A stretch of 64,000 nucleotides of DNA, taken from NCBI RefSeq assembly GCF_001690275.1, contig NZ_LZGW01000032.1:62001-126000 (forward strand). The letters run 5' to 3'. The notes below the pieces were generated by a model. That model was not told the DNA's origin, made no database searches, and saw nothing but the letters and a program-made list of their open reading frames with translations. Position numbers and translations under genes: made by a program. The stretch comes from Gilliamella sp. WF3-4 (lineage in GTDB: Bacteria > Pseudomonadota > Gammaproteobacteria > Enterobacterales > Orbaceae). Positions 9,216-17,057 of the stretch are shown one piece after another; position 1 is the first letter of the stretch, and the number at the start of each line of letters is the position of its first letter.

Positions 9216-9247
9216 CTTGTGTGTTAAGTTTGGGATATTTACACAAG
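9216..9247 (-). repeat. Solitary IS end resembling the left inverted repeat of the IS3-family element
   Basis: Read on the minus strand, TGTAAATATCCCAAACTTAA matches the left terminal repeat of the IS at 11323 (TGTAAATACCCCAAACTTAG) at 18 of 20 bases. It is bounded by CTTGTGT (9216-9222) and ACACAAG (9241-9247). It is oriented so that its element would have lain to the left, but no transposase remains there. Confidence 0.45.
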
Positions 9248-9331
9248 GCTAATTTGACAATATCATTTGCTTTATAATAAAAGCAACAAATCTAATAGTA
9301 AAAAATCAATTAAAATAGAAAGGAATATTAT

Positions 9332-9853
9332 ATGCAATGGCTTATTACAGATGAATTTAGGCAAGACTTAAAAAAATTGGTAGCACTTTTAACTAACAGT
9401 CTTGATTTACAATGGATTAATGATGTGATTGATCATTATGAATGGGATGAAGACGAAGATGAGGAATTTGAAACAGATTATTTAGTGAGTGAAGACGAAC
9501 TGATCACTTTTCGCCAAGTTGAGATATTAGGCGATATATTACAACCGGAATTTATGCTACAAATCGATTGGAACGAAAGCGTTGATGAGCTTAAATTAGG
9601 GATTGCAGATCTGTTACTCAATAATTTTGGTGTTAACCATGTTTCGTTCCCTAATATGCGTCATTACGATAACCGCACAACTGTTTCAAATGATGGAGTA
9701 TTAGCAGATTTTAATCGAGAACTTAAAAAACAAGGTTTTAATCTTGCTAATGTCATATCGGGGGATGATAATTTATGGATTATCGTTTACCCAACGACAG
9801 CACATAACGAAGTAGAATACCTAATTAATCAATTGGGTAGCGAATTAGAGTAG
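9332..9853 (+). CDS. Acidic protein of unknown function
   Basis: A 173-aa soluble, acidic protein with a good ribosome binding site (AAAGGAA) and intact frame. Residues about 45-60 are a run of Asp/Glu (DEDEDEEFETDYLVSEDE). No signal peptide, membrane segment or catalytic motif is seen, and the family is not recognised. Size, acidity and position between the tnpB relic and a convergent Rhs fragment would suit a stand-alone immunity protein, but this is conjecture. Confidence 0.65.
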   Translation: MQWLITDEFRQDLKKLVALLTNSLDLQWINDVIDHYEWDEDEDEEFETDYLVSEDELITFRQVEILGDILQPEFMLQIDWNESVDELKLGIADLLLNNFGVNHVSFPNMRHYDNRTTVSNDGVLADFNRELKKQGFNLANVISGDDNLWIIVYPTTAHNEVEYLINQLGSELE

Positions 9854-9893
9854 TGGGATAAATTACTTTACAAACAGGCGTAGCATTGTTCGA

Positions 9894-10163
9894 TTATGGC
9901 GTTAAAATGCCATCTGTACCCATTAATGGTTGTTGGTTATTTTGTAATAACTTTAATGCTTTTTCATTTAGTTTATCAAAATAATAAAGGTAAATTTGGT
10001 CATAATCAAACTGCTCGACTTTTTCAGCATGATGTTGCTTGGGATTGACCTCAGGGTAAGTCACTGTGTGTAATTGACCGGCGTTATCATAACGATAACG
10101 GCGTGGCTGATGTCTGGTGATTTCGGCAAGCTATCCGTTATAATGATACTGATATTGCCAGAA
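9894..10163 (-). pseudogene. Rhs/YD-repeat protein fragment
   Basis: The minus strand reads WQYQYHYNG, a TAG stop near 10130, then LAEITRHQPRRYRYDNAGQL and HTVTYPEV, ending NNQQPLMGTDGILTP and TAA. YRYDNAGQL is a typical YD-repeat of Rhs/wall-associated proteins. The internal stop, lack of a start and short length (about 88 codons) mark it as a remnant of a polymorphic toxin shell or tip. It lies just downstream of the toxin/immunity pair on the same strand. Confidence 0.7.
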
Positions 10164-10235
10164 TTAATGCGATAAAAATCAAACAAGATAAGCTAATTGT
10201 TAAATTTTTCTTGTTAATTTTAATAAATAAAACAT

Positions 10236-10262
10236 GCTCCCCCACTAATTATGTGAGGGATT
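10236..10262 (-). terminator. Possible terminator after the toxin/immunity pair
   Basis: Stem TCCCTCAC / GTGGGGGA with one internal mismatch and a 7-base loop, just past the immunity stop codon; the following tract is only moderately T-rich. Confidence 0.35.
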
Positions 10263-10269
10263 TTACTAT

Positions 10270-10650
10270 TTACTTTGAATAACGTTCTCTTAATTTATTC
10301 ATATAAAATTCGATTGAATCTTTATCTTTAGGATGCGCTTCAATATAGCTATTTGATATTATTTGCATAAGTTCAACAAAATGTTGGGGAGATAGTGTTG
10401 AACTTTCATAATCCCCTACTAAAAAAGATACCTCATCAAATTCTTCCGGATCATCTAAATCTTGATCTAAAACATATTCTAATCCCTCGTGAACAATACA
10501 GCCAATTCCTCTTGATGCATCGTAAATAAATTGTAAAAGATTCATTTTATGCTCTTTGTACATCGTCTCGATTAAGTAATATAAATCACCTCCTCCTTGT
10601 TCTTCTATTTCTTTTGCTATTTTATTTAACCATGTTAAATTATGATTCAT
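10270..10650 (-). CDS. Probable immunity protein for the EndoU-type toxin
   Basis: A 126-aa acidic, helix-rich protein without signal peptide. Its ATG overlaps the toxin stop codon (shared ATGA at 10647-10650), the standard tight coupling of polymorphic toxin and cognate immunity genes. Features include a conserved-looking IVHEGLEYVLDQDLDDPEEF patch. The exact immunity family is not recognised; the role is inferred from position, coupling and size. A good AGAGGAA site lies just before the start. Confidence 0.65.
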   Translation of the reverse strand: MNHNLTWLNKIAKEIEEQGGGDLYYLIETMYKEHKMNLLQFIYDASRGIGCIVHEGLEYVLDQDLDDPEEFDEVSFLVGDYESSTLSPQHFVELMQIISNSYIEAHPKDKDSIEFYMNKLRERYSK

Positions 10651-11192
10651 TTTATATTCCTCTCTGGTATTGTAAGAAATGCATTGCTTATTTTACCTGT
10701 GCTTTGATTTTTTGTTACAGTGAACCAATATCCATCAATTTGTACAGAATATTCTCTTTTATCTGGATTATTTCTAAAATAATCTTCCGCTTTTTTCGCT
10801 GCTTTATTTGACATATCTGCTACTTTTGCATCGGAAAGTTTTGTGGGATCATAGGTCGTTTTCTTTTCAGCTTTTTTAAAACGAATAATTTTACCTGCAT
10901 TTGGTCCGTTTGCTGCTCTAGCTGGTAGCTGAAATTCATACTCAATCAAACCAAGAAAACGTGCATCTGTATATTTAGGACCAACAATTTTAGCCTCTGT
11001 CATTTCAATTGATTCTAAAAAAGCATCTTGGTTATGAGCGCCATAAATACCTGTTTTTTTTGCATTTAACTGTCCTGTTTGTTTGTTATGAGTAGTAACA
11101 TCTGATACAAAAGTATCTGGCACTAATTGTGTATCAGTTTCTTTTCCAACAATCCCCTCAACGCTTTTATCAGCGACCTTATTGCTGGACAT
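10647..11192 (-). CDS. EndoU-type RNase toxin domain (orphan C-terminal cassette)
   Basis: The 181-aa product resembles the bacterial EndoU nuclease domain found at the ends of CdiA/Rhs-type toxins, which cleave tRNA or other RNA in target cells. Seen: PDTFVSDVTTH (His35), TGIYGAHNQDAF (His53), the GLIEYEFQLP strand, KKTTYDPTKLSDAKV with candidate catalytic Lys110/111, and a GYWFTV..GKISNAFLT end. No secretion signal is present and the ATG has no clear ribosome binding site. The frame stays open upstream to about 11312, next to the IS edge. It is therefore probably the severed tail of a larger toxin, with an immunity gene overlapping by 4 bases. Confidence 0.7.
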   Translation of the reverse strand: MSSNKVADKSVEGIVGKETDTQLVPDTFVSDVTTHNKQTGQLNAKKTGIYGAHNQDAFLESIEMTEAKIVGPKYTDARFLGLIEYEFQLPARAANGPNAGKIIRFKKAEKKTTYDPTKLSDAKVADMSNKAAKKAEDYFRNNPDKREYSVQIDGYWFTVTKNQSTGKISNAFLTIPERNIK

Positions 11193-11364
11193 CCGGTTAT
11201 TATTAAGGTGAGTTAAAACAAGTTCATTATTGAACTTACGATGCAGATCTAAAAAAGATAAAAAAATCCCAACATCAGGCAGAAATTTAACAAGCTTTAA
11301 TTCTGTTATAAATTAATATTGTGTTGTAAATACCCCAAACTTAGTACATAACTCACGTAGAAAA

Positions 11365-12189
11365 TTAAGCAGCCTGTTTTAGTTTTTTGTATTCAATCGG
11401 TGTCATGTTATTTAATGCCTCATGCGGTCTTTCGGTATTATAAATCGTTAACCATTCTTCGGTTATTCTCCTTGCTTGTGCTAAGTTGTTAAAAAGATAT
11501 AAATCGAGTACTTCAGTACGATAGGTACGATTAAATCGTTCAATATAGCCATTTTGATAAGGACTACCGGGCTGGATATAATTAATGGTTATACCATGTA
11601 ATTTAGCCCAGTTGGTAAAGGTTTTTCCTGTAAATTCTGGCCCATTATCGACCCGTATTTTTAATGGATACCCATGATATTCGGCCAGTTTATCTAAGTA
11701 ACGGGTAATCCTTCCTGCGGGTAAGCTTACTGCAATATCAATACCTAACGCCTCACGATTAAAATCATCGATGACATTGAATGTTCTAAAGCGGCGTTGA
11801 TTACAGCTACTGTCACTCATAAAATCCATTGACCAACATTCACCTTGTTTATTGGGGACAAATAACCTTTACGGGCATCGTGGAGGAATGCGTTTTTTAC
11901 GCTTTGCCTTGAGATTAAGCTTTAATTCACAATACACCCGATATACTCGTTTATGATTCCATTGATAGCCGAGCTTTCTGATTCGATGAAAACATTTAGG
12001 AAAGCCCCAACGTAAATGCCTATCTGTGATAGCATTCAACACCGAAACAATCACCGAATCATCCTGTAACTTAGATTGATAATAGTAAGCACAACGGCTT
12101 AAACCAACAATAGCACAACTCATTGCAATAGTAACCGAATGATTTTGTTGTAGTTGCTGTGCCCACGTTTTACGTGCCCCAGTTGGCAC
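11365..12189 (-). pseudogene. IS3-family transposase OrfB, interrupted by an in-frame stop
   Basis: Reads as one frame of 274 codons with a TAA at 11869-11871. The N-terminal part (HTH_21-like, GLSRCAYYYQSK, WGFPKCFHRIRKLGYQWNHKRVYR) and the C-terminal integrase core are in the same phase, so the defect is a nonsense change (perhaps Lys AAA to TAA), not a frameshift. The DDE residues are intact: WSMDFMSD, RVDNGPEFTG and GYIERFNRTYR. It would normally be expressed by -1 frameshifting from orfA; it also has its own GTG overlapping the orfA TAG. Confidence 0.85.
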
Positions 12190-12446
12190 TAAAGCTTTTT
12201 TATAATTTCTTCCTGAAGCTGGGATTTTAAGCTCAGTTCGGCAAACATCTGCTTAAACTTGCGGTTTTCAGCCTCCAGCTCCTTTAAGCGTTTAATATCC
12301 GACGTTTCCATTCCGCTGTATTTTTCTCGCCATTTATAGAAAGTTGAATTACCCATGCCATATGTACGGCACAACTCTTTAACGGGTACACCTGCCTCTG
12401 CTTCTTTTAAAATAGCGACGATTTGATGTTCAGTCATTTTTTTCAT
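12189..12446 (-). CDS. IS3-family transposase OrfA
   Basis: An 85-aa HTH protein (MKKMTEHQIVAILKEAEAGV) with a Tnp-1 type helix-turn-helix (CRTYGMGNSTFYKWREKY) and a C-terminal coiled coil (LKELEAENRKFKQMFAEL), the DNA-binding subunit of IS3-family transposases. The upstream ATG at 12473 is possible, but 12446 has AGAGGA and the family-like start. The end of the gene holds the slippery heptamer A AAA AAG used to make the OrfAB fusion. Confidence 0.85.
   Translation of the reverse strand: MKKMTEHQIVAILKEAEAGVPVKELCRTYGMGNSTFYKWREKYSGMETSDIKRLKELEAENRKFKQMFAELSLKSQLQEEIIKKL
12195..12201 (-). promoter_or_regulatory. Programmed -1 frameshift site, A AAA AAG
   Basis: In the zero frame of orfA the codons are ATA AAA AAG CTT TAG, which gives the canonical IS3 slippery heptamer three bases before the orfA stop codon. 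Confidence 0.7.
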
Positions 12447-12521
12447 AATTAAATCCTCTTTTACTTTTATCATAGAGAATTTTCTACTTTTTTGCTGTAC
12501 TATTTTAGGGGGTAGTTACGT

Positions 12522-13006
12522 AAAGGTGCACCTAAATGGTTAGTGATTTTTAGATAATGAAAGATGGGTATAAGATAAAGCATAACCGACCACCTATTAT
12601 TTAAAAGCTGCGCCGTATTAGCCCAAACTTAATCTGATAAATACTAACTACTCATCGGAATTCATTTTAATAAAATAAATGCCCGATGAGTAAAATAAAT
12701 TCTCCAGTTGTTTTCCTTCACTAGTGCTTTTGCATCTATCTAAGTATGTATAAAAATGCATTTCCTATTTTTAATTACGCCTATTGGTTATCAGAACAAA
12801 ACGCACACAACAATTTACTCAAAGCTTATCCAAAGCGAGTAAAATAACCCGCCAATACTTAACGTTTTTATTTAAAACGACTTACTATTCTATTAAATAC
12901 CTTAAAAACGGTGTCGATATTAAGATCCAACCACCAATAAAATCTAAATTGACACGCCTCTCCCCATATTTGCTTTACCTTTGTGATGCTTTTAAAATCA
13001 ATGTAG
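12522..13006. other. Gap between IS and rlmF; one long hairpin
   Basis: No credible gene. The notable element is an inverted repeat ACTCATCGG (12650-12658) with CCGATGAGT (12683-12691), whose loop holds a second pair CATTT / AAATG. A TTG-started 92-codon frame at 12784 runs into the end of rlmF on the other strand and has no recognisable features. Confidence 0.5.
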
Positions 13007-13999
13007 TTAATATGCTGAGTTGTTTTTTATTGAAACGGATGTATTTCCTGAAATCTTTTTAAAAAGATCTTTACGCTCATTTTTATTAAAAAATGTCCAC
13101 GCTACAAATCGGCTTACTTTTTGTCCTTGTGCCATGGGTATAATTTTACTATCAATGACACCTGCCACTTTTAATTGTTTTTGTATTAATTCTAATGAGG
13201 ATTTTTTAGATACTAACGAAGTAAACCATAAGCATTGATGTTTAAACACTACACTTTCTTTAATCATCTTTGTAATAAAAACACTTTCACCACCTTGACA
13301 CCAAAGCTCGGCATGTTGCCCGCCAAAGTTAAGAACTGCTTTTTGTGTTGGGCTTGTTAACTTACCTAAATTTGTCAGCTTTTTACGCGTGCTGGCCAAT
13401 GCTTCTTGCTCAGAAGAATGAAATGGTGGGTTGCACAGTGTTAGCAGGTAAAATTCTTTGGGTTTAATAATATGTTTAAAAATTGTCTTCTTGTCTTTCT
13501 GTAATCGACATAACACAGATCCATTTAATAGGTTATTAGCTTGGCAAATTAACGATGCTGTTTTAATAGCAATCGGATTAATGTCGCTACCAACAAACGA
13601 CCAGCCATATTCAGCACGCCCAAGAATAGGGTAAATCACATTTGCACCAACTCCGATATCAAGCACTTTCACTTGCTTGCCACAAGGGATCTGATTACCG
13701 TTGTCTTGTGCTAATAAATCTGCTAAAGAATGAATATAATCTGCCCTTCCAGGAACTGGTGGGCATAAATAACCATCAGGAATATCCCACCACGATAACT
13801 GGTAATAATGGAGTAAAAGCGCCTTATTGAGCATTTTAACTGCTTTAGGATCGGCAAAATCAATCGACAAATTGCCATAACCATTGGGCTTAACAAACTG
13901 TGCCAAACTAGGCAAAGTTTGAATGAGCAGATCAAAATGATAACCGTTTTGATGTTTATTACGGTTATGCAAAGAAGGCTTTTTGAATGATACTGGCAC
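13007..13999 (-). CDS. rlmF: 23S rRNA (adenine-1618-N6)-methyltransferase
   Basis: SAM-dependent methyltransferase that modifies A1618 of 23S rRNA (YbiN). The 330-aa protein opens with the conserved LHNRNKHQNGYHFDLLI, then VPGRADYIHSLADLL, the SAM motif VLDIGVGANVIYPILG, GSDINPIAIKTA and the catalytic NPPF (LLTLCNPPFHSSEQEA). Length agrees with the family (about 308-340). It stands alone; upstream is a 290-base gap to nhaD. Confidence 0.95.
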   Translation of the reverse strand: MPVSFKKPSLHNRNKHQNGYHFDLLIQTLPSLAQFVKPNGYGNLSIDFADPKAVKMLNKALLLHYYQLSWWDIPDGYLCPPVPGRADYIHSLADLLAQDNGNQIPCGKQVKVLDIGVGANVIYPILGRAEYGWSFVGSDINPIAIKTASLICQANNLLNGSVLCRLQKDKKTIFKHIIKPKEFYLLTLCNPPFHSSEQEALASTRKKLTNLGKLTSPTQKAVLNFGGQHAELWCQGGESVFITKMIKESVVFKHQCLWFTSLVSKKSSLELIQKQLKVAGVIDSKIIPMAQGQKVSRFVAWTFFNKNERKDLFKKISGNTSVSIKNNSAY

Positions 14000-14140
14000 A
14001 CTGTTCCTATTTTATTGAAAATTAAATAGTCGCTATTATAAAATATTTAGAGCAATTAAGCGAAAATACCGACATTGCAAAACAAGAGTAATATCACTAA
14101 AAAATAATCAGTACAGAAATTTATTACCCTCTATCGGTTA

Positions 14141-14160
14141 ACGCCAGCTTATAATGGCGT
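14141..14160. repeat. Short hairpin in the rlmF/nhaD gap
   Basis: Inverted repeat ACGCCA (14141-14146) and TGGCGT (14155-14160), loop GCTTATAA, in the divergent promoter region upstream of nhaD. It could be an operator or weak terminator; nothing else stands out between 14000 and 14294. Confidence 0.3.
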
Positions 14161-14294
14161 GATTATAATATTTCATTGTCTCTGTTGTGGTATTTAATTG
14201 ATAAAACTGAATAAAAAGTAATAAAACGCTTTTTAAAATTAATTTTAGTTTTTATTTGTTATAATTGCACCAATTTAAAAAAGTAAAAAATGAC

Positions 14295-15728
14295 ATGAAA
14301 AATTATTTTAACTTACCGCTGGTATCACTTTTTGCATTATTGCTTTTCCCTTTTGATCTTTATGCAATGGATTTTAACGAATATGATTTATCACTACTTT
14401 GGGCGATTCCTTTTGTGGGGATATTACTTTCTATTGCGTTAATTCCGCTATTTTTGCCACAACTTTGGCACTACCATTACGGCAAAATCATTATTTTTTG
14501 GACGTTGTTATTTTTAGCCTTTTTGTTGTTTTCATTTGGTTTGCAAACCGCCATCAATATTACCGTTCATGCAATTATGGTGGAATATCTTCCCTTTATC
14601 TTGTTATTGTTGGCACTATTTACCGTTTCAGGCGGAATTTTGATTAAAAGCGATGTGCTTAGCACACCCAAGCTAAATGTTGGTTTGCTGGCAATCGGAA
14701 CGGTATTAGCCTCAATCATGGGTACTACAGGCGCAGCAATGTTAATGATACGCCCTTTAATCAGAGCCAATCGAGAGCGAAACTGTGCCGTGCACACAGT
14801 TATCTTTTTTATCTTTTTAGTCGCCAATATTGGTGGTGGGCTAACGCCACTGGGCGATCCACCTTTATTCATTGGTTTTTTAAAAGGTGTTAATTTTGGC
14901 TGGACAGTTAAATATATGTTATTGCCAATCTTGCTTAACTCATTGTTATTACTAGTTATTTATTATATGATTGATTGCCACTACTTTCGTTTACAATATG
15001 GTAATTTTCCCACTTTGACTTCAACCACAAAAAGTACAAAAGTTAAAATTTATGGTATAAGAAATATTTTTTTATTATTGGTAATTATTGCTAGTGTACT
15101 AATGTCGGGCATTTGGCACTCATCAATTTACTTTACCGTTTTAGATGCACACATTACTTTACCTAATTTAATTCGCGATATTATTTTCATTACCATAACA
15201 ATAATTTCGATAAAAATAACCCCGAAACAAATACGAGCAGGTAATGAATTTAATTGGGCTCCCATCGTTGAAGTTGGAAAGCTATTTATTGGCATTTTTA
15301 TTACTATTGTGCCTGTACTCGCTATTTTACACAAAGGTAGCAACGGCGCGCTAGCGCCTTTAGTATCGCTAGTAACCAACTCTCAAGGCGAGCCAGTTAA
15401 TAGTATGTACTTTTGGTTATCTGGTTTGCTTTCGGGTTTCTTAGATAATGCACCAACCTACCTTGTTTTTTTCAATTTGGCATCGGGTCATGCGGTAATA
15501 CTAATGACAACACTTAACAAGACATTACTCGCTATATCAATGGGATCGGTTTTTATGGGTGCACTGAGTTATATCGGCAATGCGCCTAATCTTATGGTCA
15601 AAAGCATTGCCACTCAAAATAAGATTAACATGCCCAGCTTTTTTGGTTATATGAAATGGTCAATATGTATATTAATTCCTGTGTTTATTATCGATAATTT
15701 AGTCTTTTTTGTGTTTTTTAGCGAGTAG
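14295..15728 (+). CDS. nhaD: NhaD-type sodium:proton antiporter
   Basis: Inner-membrane protein of about 477 aa with 12 or so hydrophobic segments, of the ion transporter/ArsB-NhaD group, exchanging Na+ (or Li+) for H+. Typical motifs: VSGGILI, IMGTTGAAMLMIRPLIRANRER, VANIGGGLTPLGDPPLFIGFL, a late SGFLDNAPTYLVFFNL and SYIGNAPNLMVKSIA. The ATG at 14295 is preferred; an in-frame TTG at 14265 would add ten residues. The first hydrophobic stretch may be a signal-anchor. No neighbour shares its strand nearby. Confidence 0.88.
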   Translation: MKNYFNLPLVSLFALLLFPFDLYAMDFNEYDLSLLWAIPFVGILLSIALIPLFLPQLWHYHYGKIIIFWTLLFLAFLLFSFGLQTAINITVHAIMVEYLPFILLLLALFTVSGGILIKSDVLSTPKLNVGLLAIGTVLASIMGTTGAAMLMIRPLIRANRERNCAVHTVIFFIFLVANIGGGLTPLGDPPLFIGFLKGVNFGWTVKYMLLPILLNSLLLLVIYYMIDCHYFRLQYGNFPTLTSTTKSTKVKIYGIRNIFLLLVIIASVLMSGIWHSSIYFTVLDAHITLPNLIRDIIFITITIISIKITPKQIRAGNEFNWAPIVEVGKLFIGIFITIVPVLAILHKGSNGALAPLVSLVTNSQGEPVNSMYFWLSGLLSGFLDNAPTYLVFFNLASGHAVILMTTLNKTLLAISMGSVFMGALSYIGNAPNLMVKSIATQNKINMPSFFGYMKWSICILIPVFIIDNLVFFVFFSE

Positions 15729-16141
15729 TAGCACATAATCAAATAATATGACTATTTCATTTAAAAATTAAGCACTAAAGTACCTATGGATAAAATAATT
15801 TTTATTTACCGCCATATTGTGAATTTTGCTTTAAATTCGACAAGAATAACGCCTTAATAAATTTTCATTTTGGCGTTTTAAATAGCCATCACCACTCATT
15901 AATTATGGTGGCAAAATACACATCAATTGTCATCCATCATCAAGTTGAAGTACAGGTTTTCTGCTCAAGTGATGATTCACTAAGTGAATTTTTATTTCAT
16001 TACTTCCATACCATTTTGTTAAATAAATTTTATCTAACTTAGGTGACTAATGCATACAATGATGAACAATATTGCTTTCTGTGGTGTGCAATGTGTTAAA
16101 AATGTAAGTAACCAATATCATATCTTATAAGATTCAGTCGT
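15729..16141. other. Gap after nhaD; weak terminator only
   Basis: No coding frame supported. A possible terminator pairs AACGCC (15848-15853) with GGCGTT (15872-15877), followed by TTTA, with an 18-base loop. The rest is AT-rich sequence leading to the psd promoter. Confidence 0.4.
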
Positions 16142-16188
16142 TTTACACTTTATGTGTAAATATTGTTATAATGTTCGCATTTGCGAAC
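16142..16188 (+). promoter_or_regulatory. psd promoter with palindromic operator and leader hairpin
   Basis: A perfect palindrome TTTACACTTTATGTGTAAA (16142-16160) covers the -35 region; the -10 TATAAT lies at 16167-16172. Right after it is a second perfect inverted repeat GTTCGCA / TGCGAAC (16173-16179 and 16182-16188), 16 bases before psd. The first looks like a repressor or activator site, the second like a leader hairpin. The protein that would bind is unknown. Confidence 0.5.
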
Positions 16189-16204
16189 TTATTGAGAGTG
16201 ATAT

Positions 16205-17053
16205 ATGTTAAATCAGTTAAAAGCCATTATTCAGTATCTTCTACCTAAACAGTTATTAACCGCTATATTTGGTTGGCTTGCCAAAAAACAGTTGGGAAAG
16301 GTCACAACATGGATGATTATGGGCTTTTGTAAACTATATAAAGTAGATTTGAGCGAAGCAAAAATTAGCGATGCAAAAGAATTTAAAACATTTAATGACT
16401 TTTTTGCTCGTGAATTGAATGATGATGCGCGCCCGATTGATACTGGAGATAGCTCCGTTATTATGCCGGCCGATGGTGTCATTAGCCAATTTGGTACTAT
16501 TCAAGATACCCAAATGTTACAAGCTAAAGGGCATTTTTATTCTTTAGAATCTCTGGTTGCTTGTCATGCTGATATGATTAAGTTTTTTAAAAATGGTTCA
16601 TATGTAACCACTTATTTATCACCTAAAAATTATCACCGTTTTCATATGCCTTGTGACGGTATTTTGCGTGAGATGATTTATGTGCCTGGTTCACTATTTT
16701 CAGTCAATAAAGCAACAACCGAAAGCATTCCAAATATTTTTGCACGTAATGAACGTGTGATTTGTTTATTTGAAACCGAATTTGGGCCAATGGCACAAAT
16801 TTTAGTGGGAGCAACCATTGTTGGTAGTATAGAAGTGCCATGGGAAGGCATTATTACGCCACCGCGTGAAGGTATTATGAAACGCTGGACTTATGCCGAA
16901 GGGATACAATTAACCAAAGGGCAAGATATGGGATGCTTTAAATTAGGCTCAACGGTTATTACGCTCTTTGCATCAAATGCTATTGAGTTTGAAAGCTATC
17001 TTAAGGTGGGGGATGTTACTCGTGTGGGTCAAAAATTAGCCAATAGGATATAG
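16205..17053 (+). CDS. psd: Phosphatidylserine decarboxylase proenzyme
   Basis: Makes phosphatidylethanolamine from phosphatidylserine at the inner membrane. The 282-aa proenzyme self-cleaves at the LGST motif (247-250), Ser249 becoming the pyruvoyl group of the alpha chain. Other conserved parts: [22 protein letters not shown], the [13 protein letters not shown] catalytic His segment and [22 protein letters not shown]. It is followed after 4 bases by mscM, the same pair as in E. coli. Confidence 0.97.
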   Translation: MLNQLKAIIQYLLPKQLLTAIFGWLAKKQLGKVTTWMIMGFCKLYKVDLSEAKISDAKEFKTFNDFFARELNDDARPIDTGDSSVIMPADGVISQFGTIQDTQMLQAKGHFYSLESLVACHADMIKFFKNGSYVTTYLSPKNYHRFHMPCDGILREMIYVPGSLFSVNKATTESIPNIFARNERVICLFETEFGPMAQILVGATIVGSIEVPWEGIITPPREGIMKRWTYAEGIQLTKGQDMGCFKLGSTVITLFASNAIEFESYLKVGDVTRVGQKLANRI

Positions 17054-17057
17054 CTTT

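Larger units (their letters stand above)
11323..12521 (-). mobile_element. IS3-family insertion sequence
   Basis: About 1.2 kb with imperfect terminal repeats: left TTGTAAATACCCCAAACTTA (from about 11324) and, on the opposite strand at the right end, ACGTAACTACCCCCTAAAAT. Both continue to AGTACA. Inside are orfA and orfB on the minus strand, as usual for IS3. No convincing target duplication is visible, so edges are good to a few bases. The copy looks inactive because orfB has an in-frame stop. Its left end abuts the open frame of the EndoU toxin domain. Confidence 0.8.

Noticed and set aside
12784-13062. 92-codon plus-strand frame upstream of and overlapping the rlmF end
   Set aside because: TTG start without ribosome binding site, no recognisable features, and overlap with the solid rlmF gene on the other strand.
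14265-14294. TTG start giving a longer NhaD
   Set aside because: The added residues (HQFKKVKND) are upstream of the hydrophobic start, and ATG at 14295 is the more natural start.
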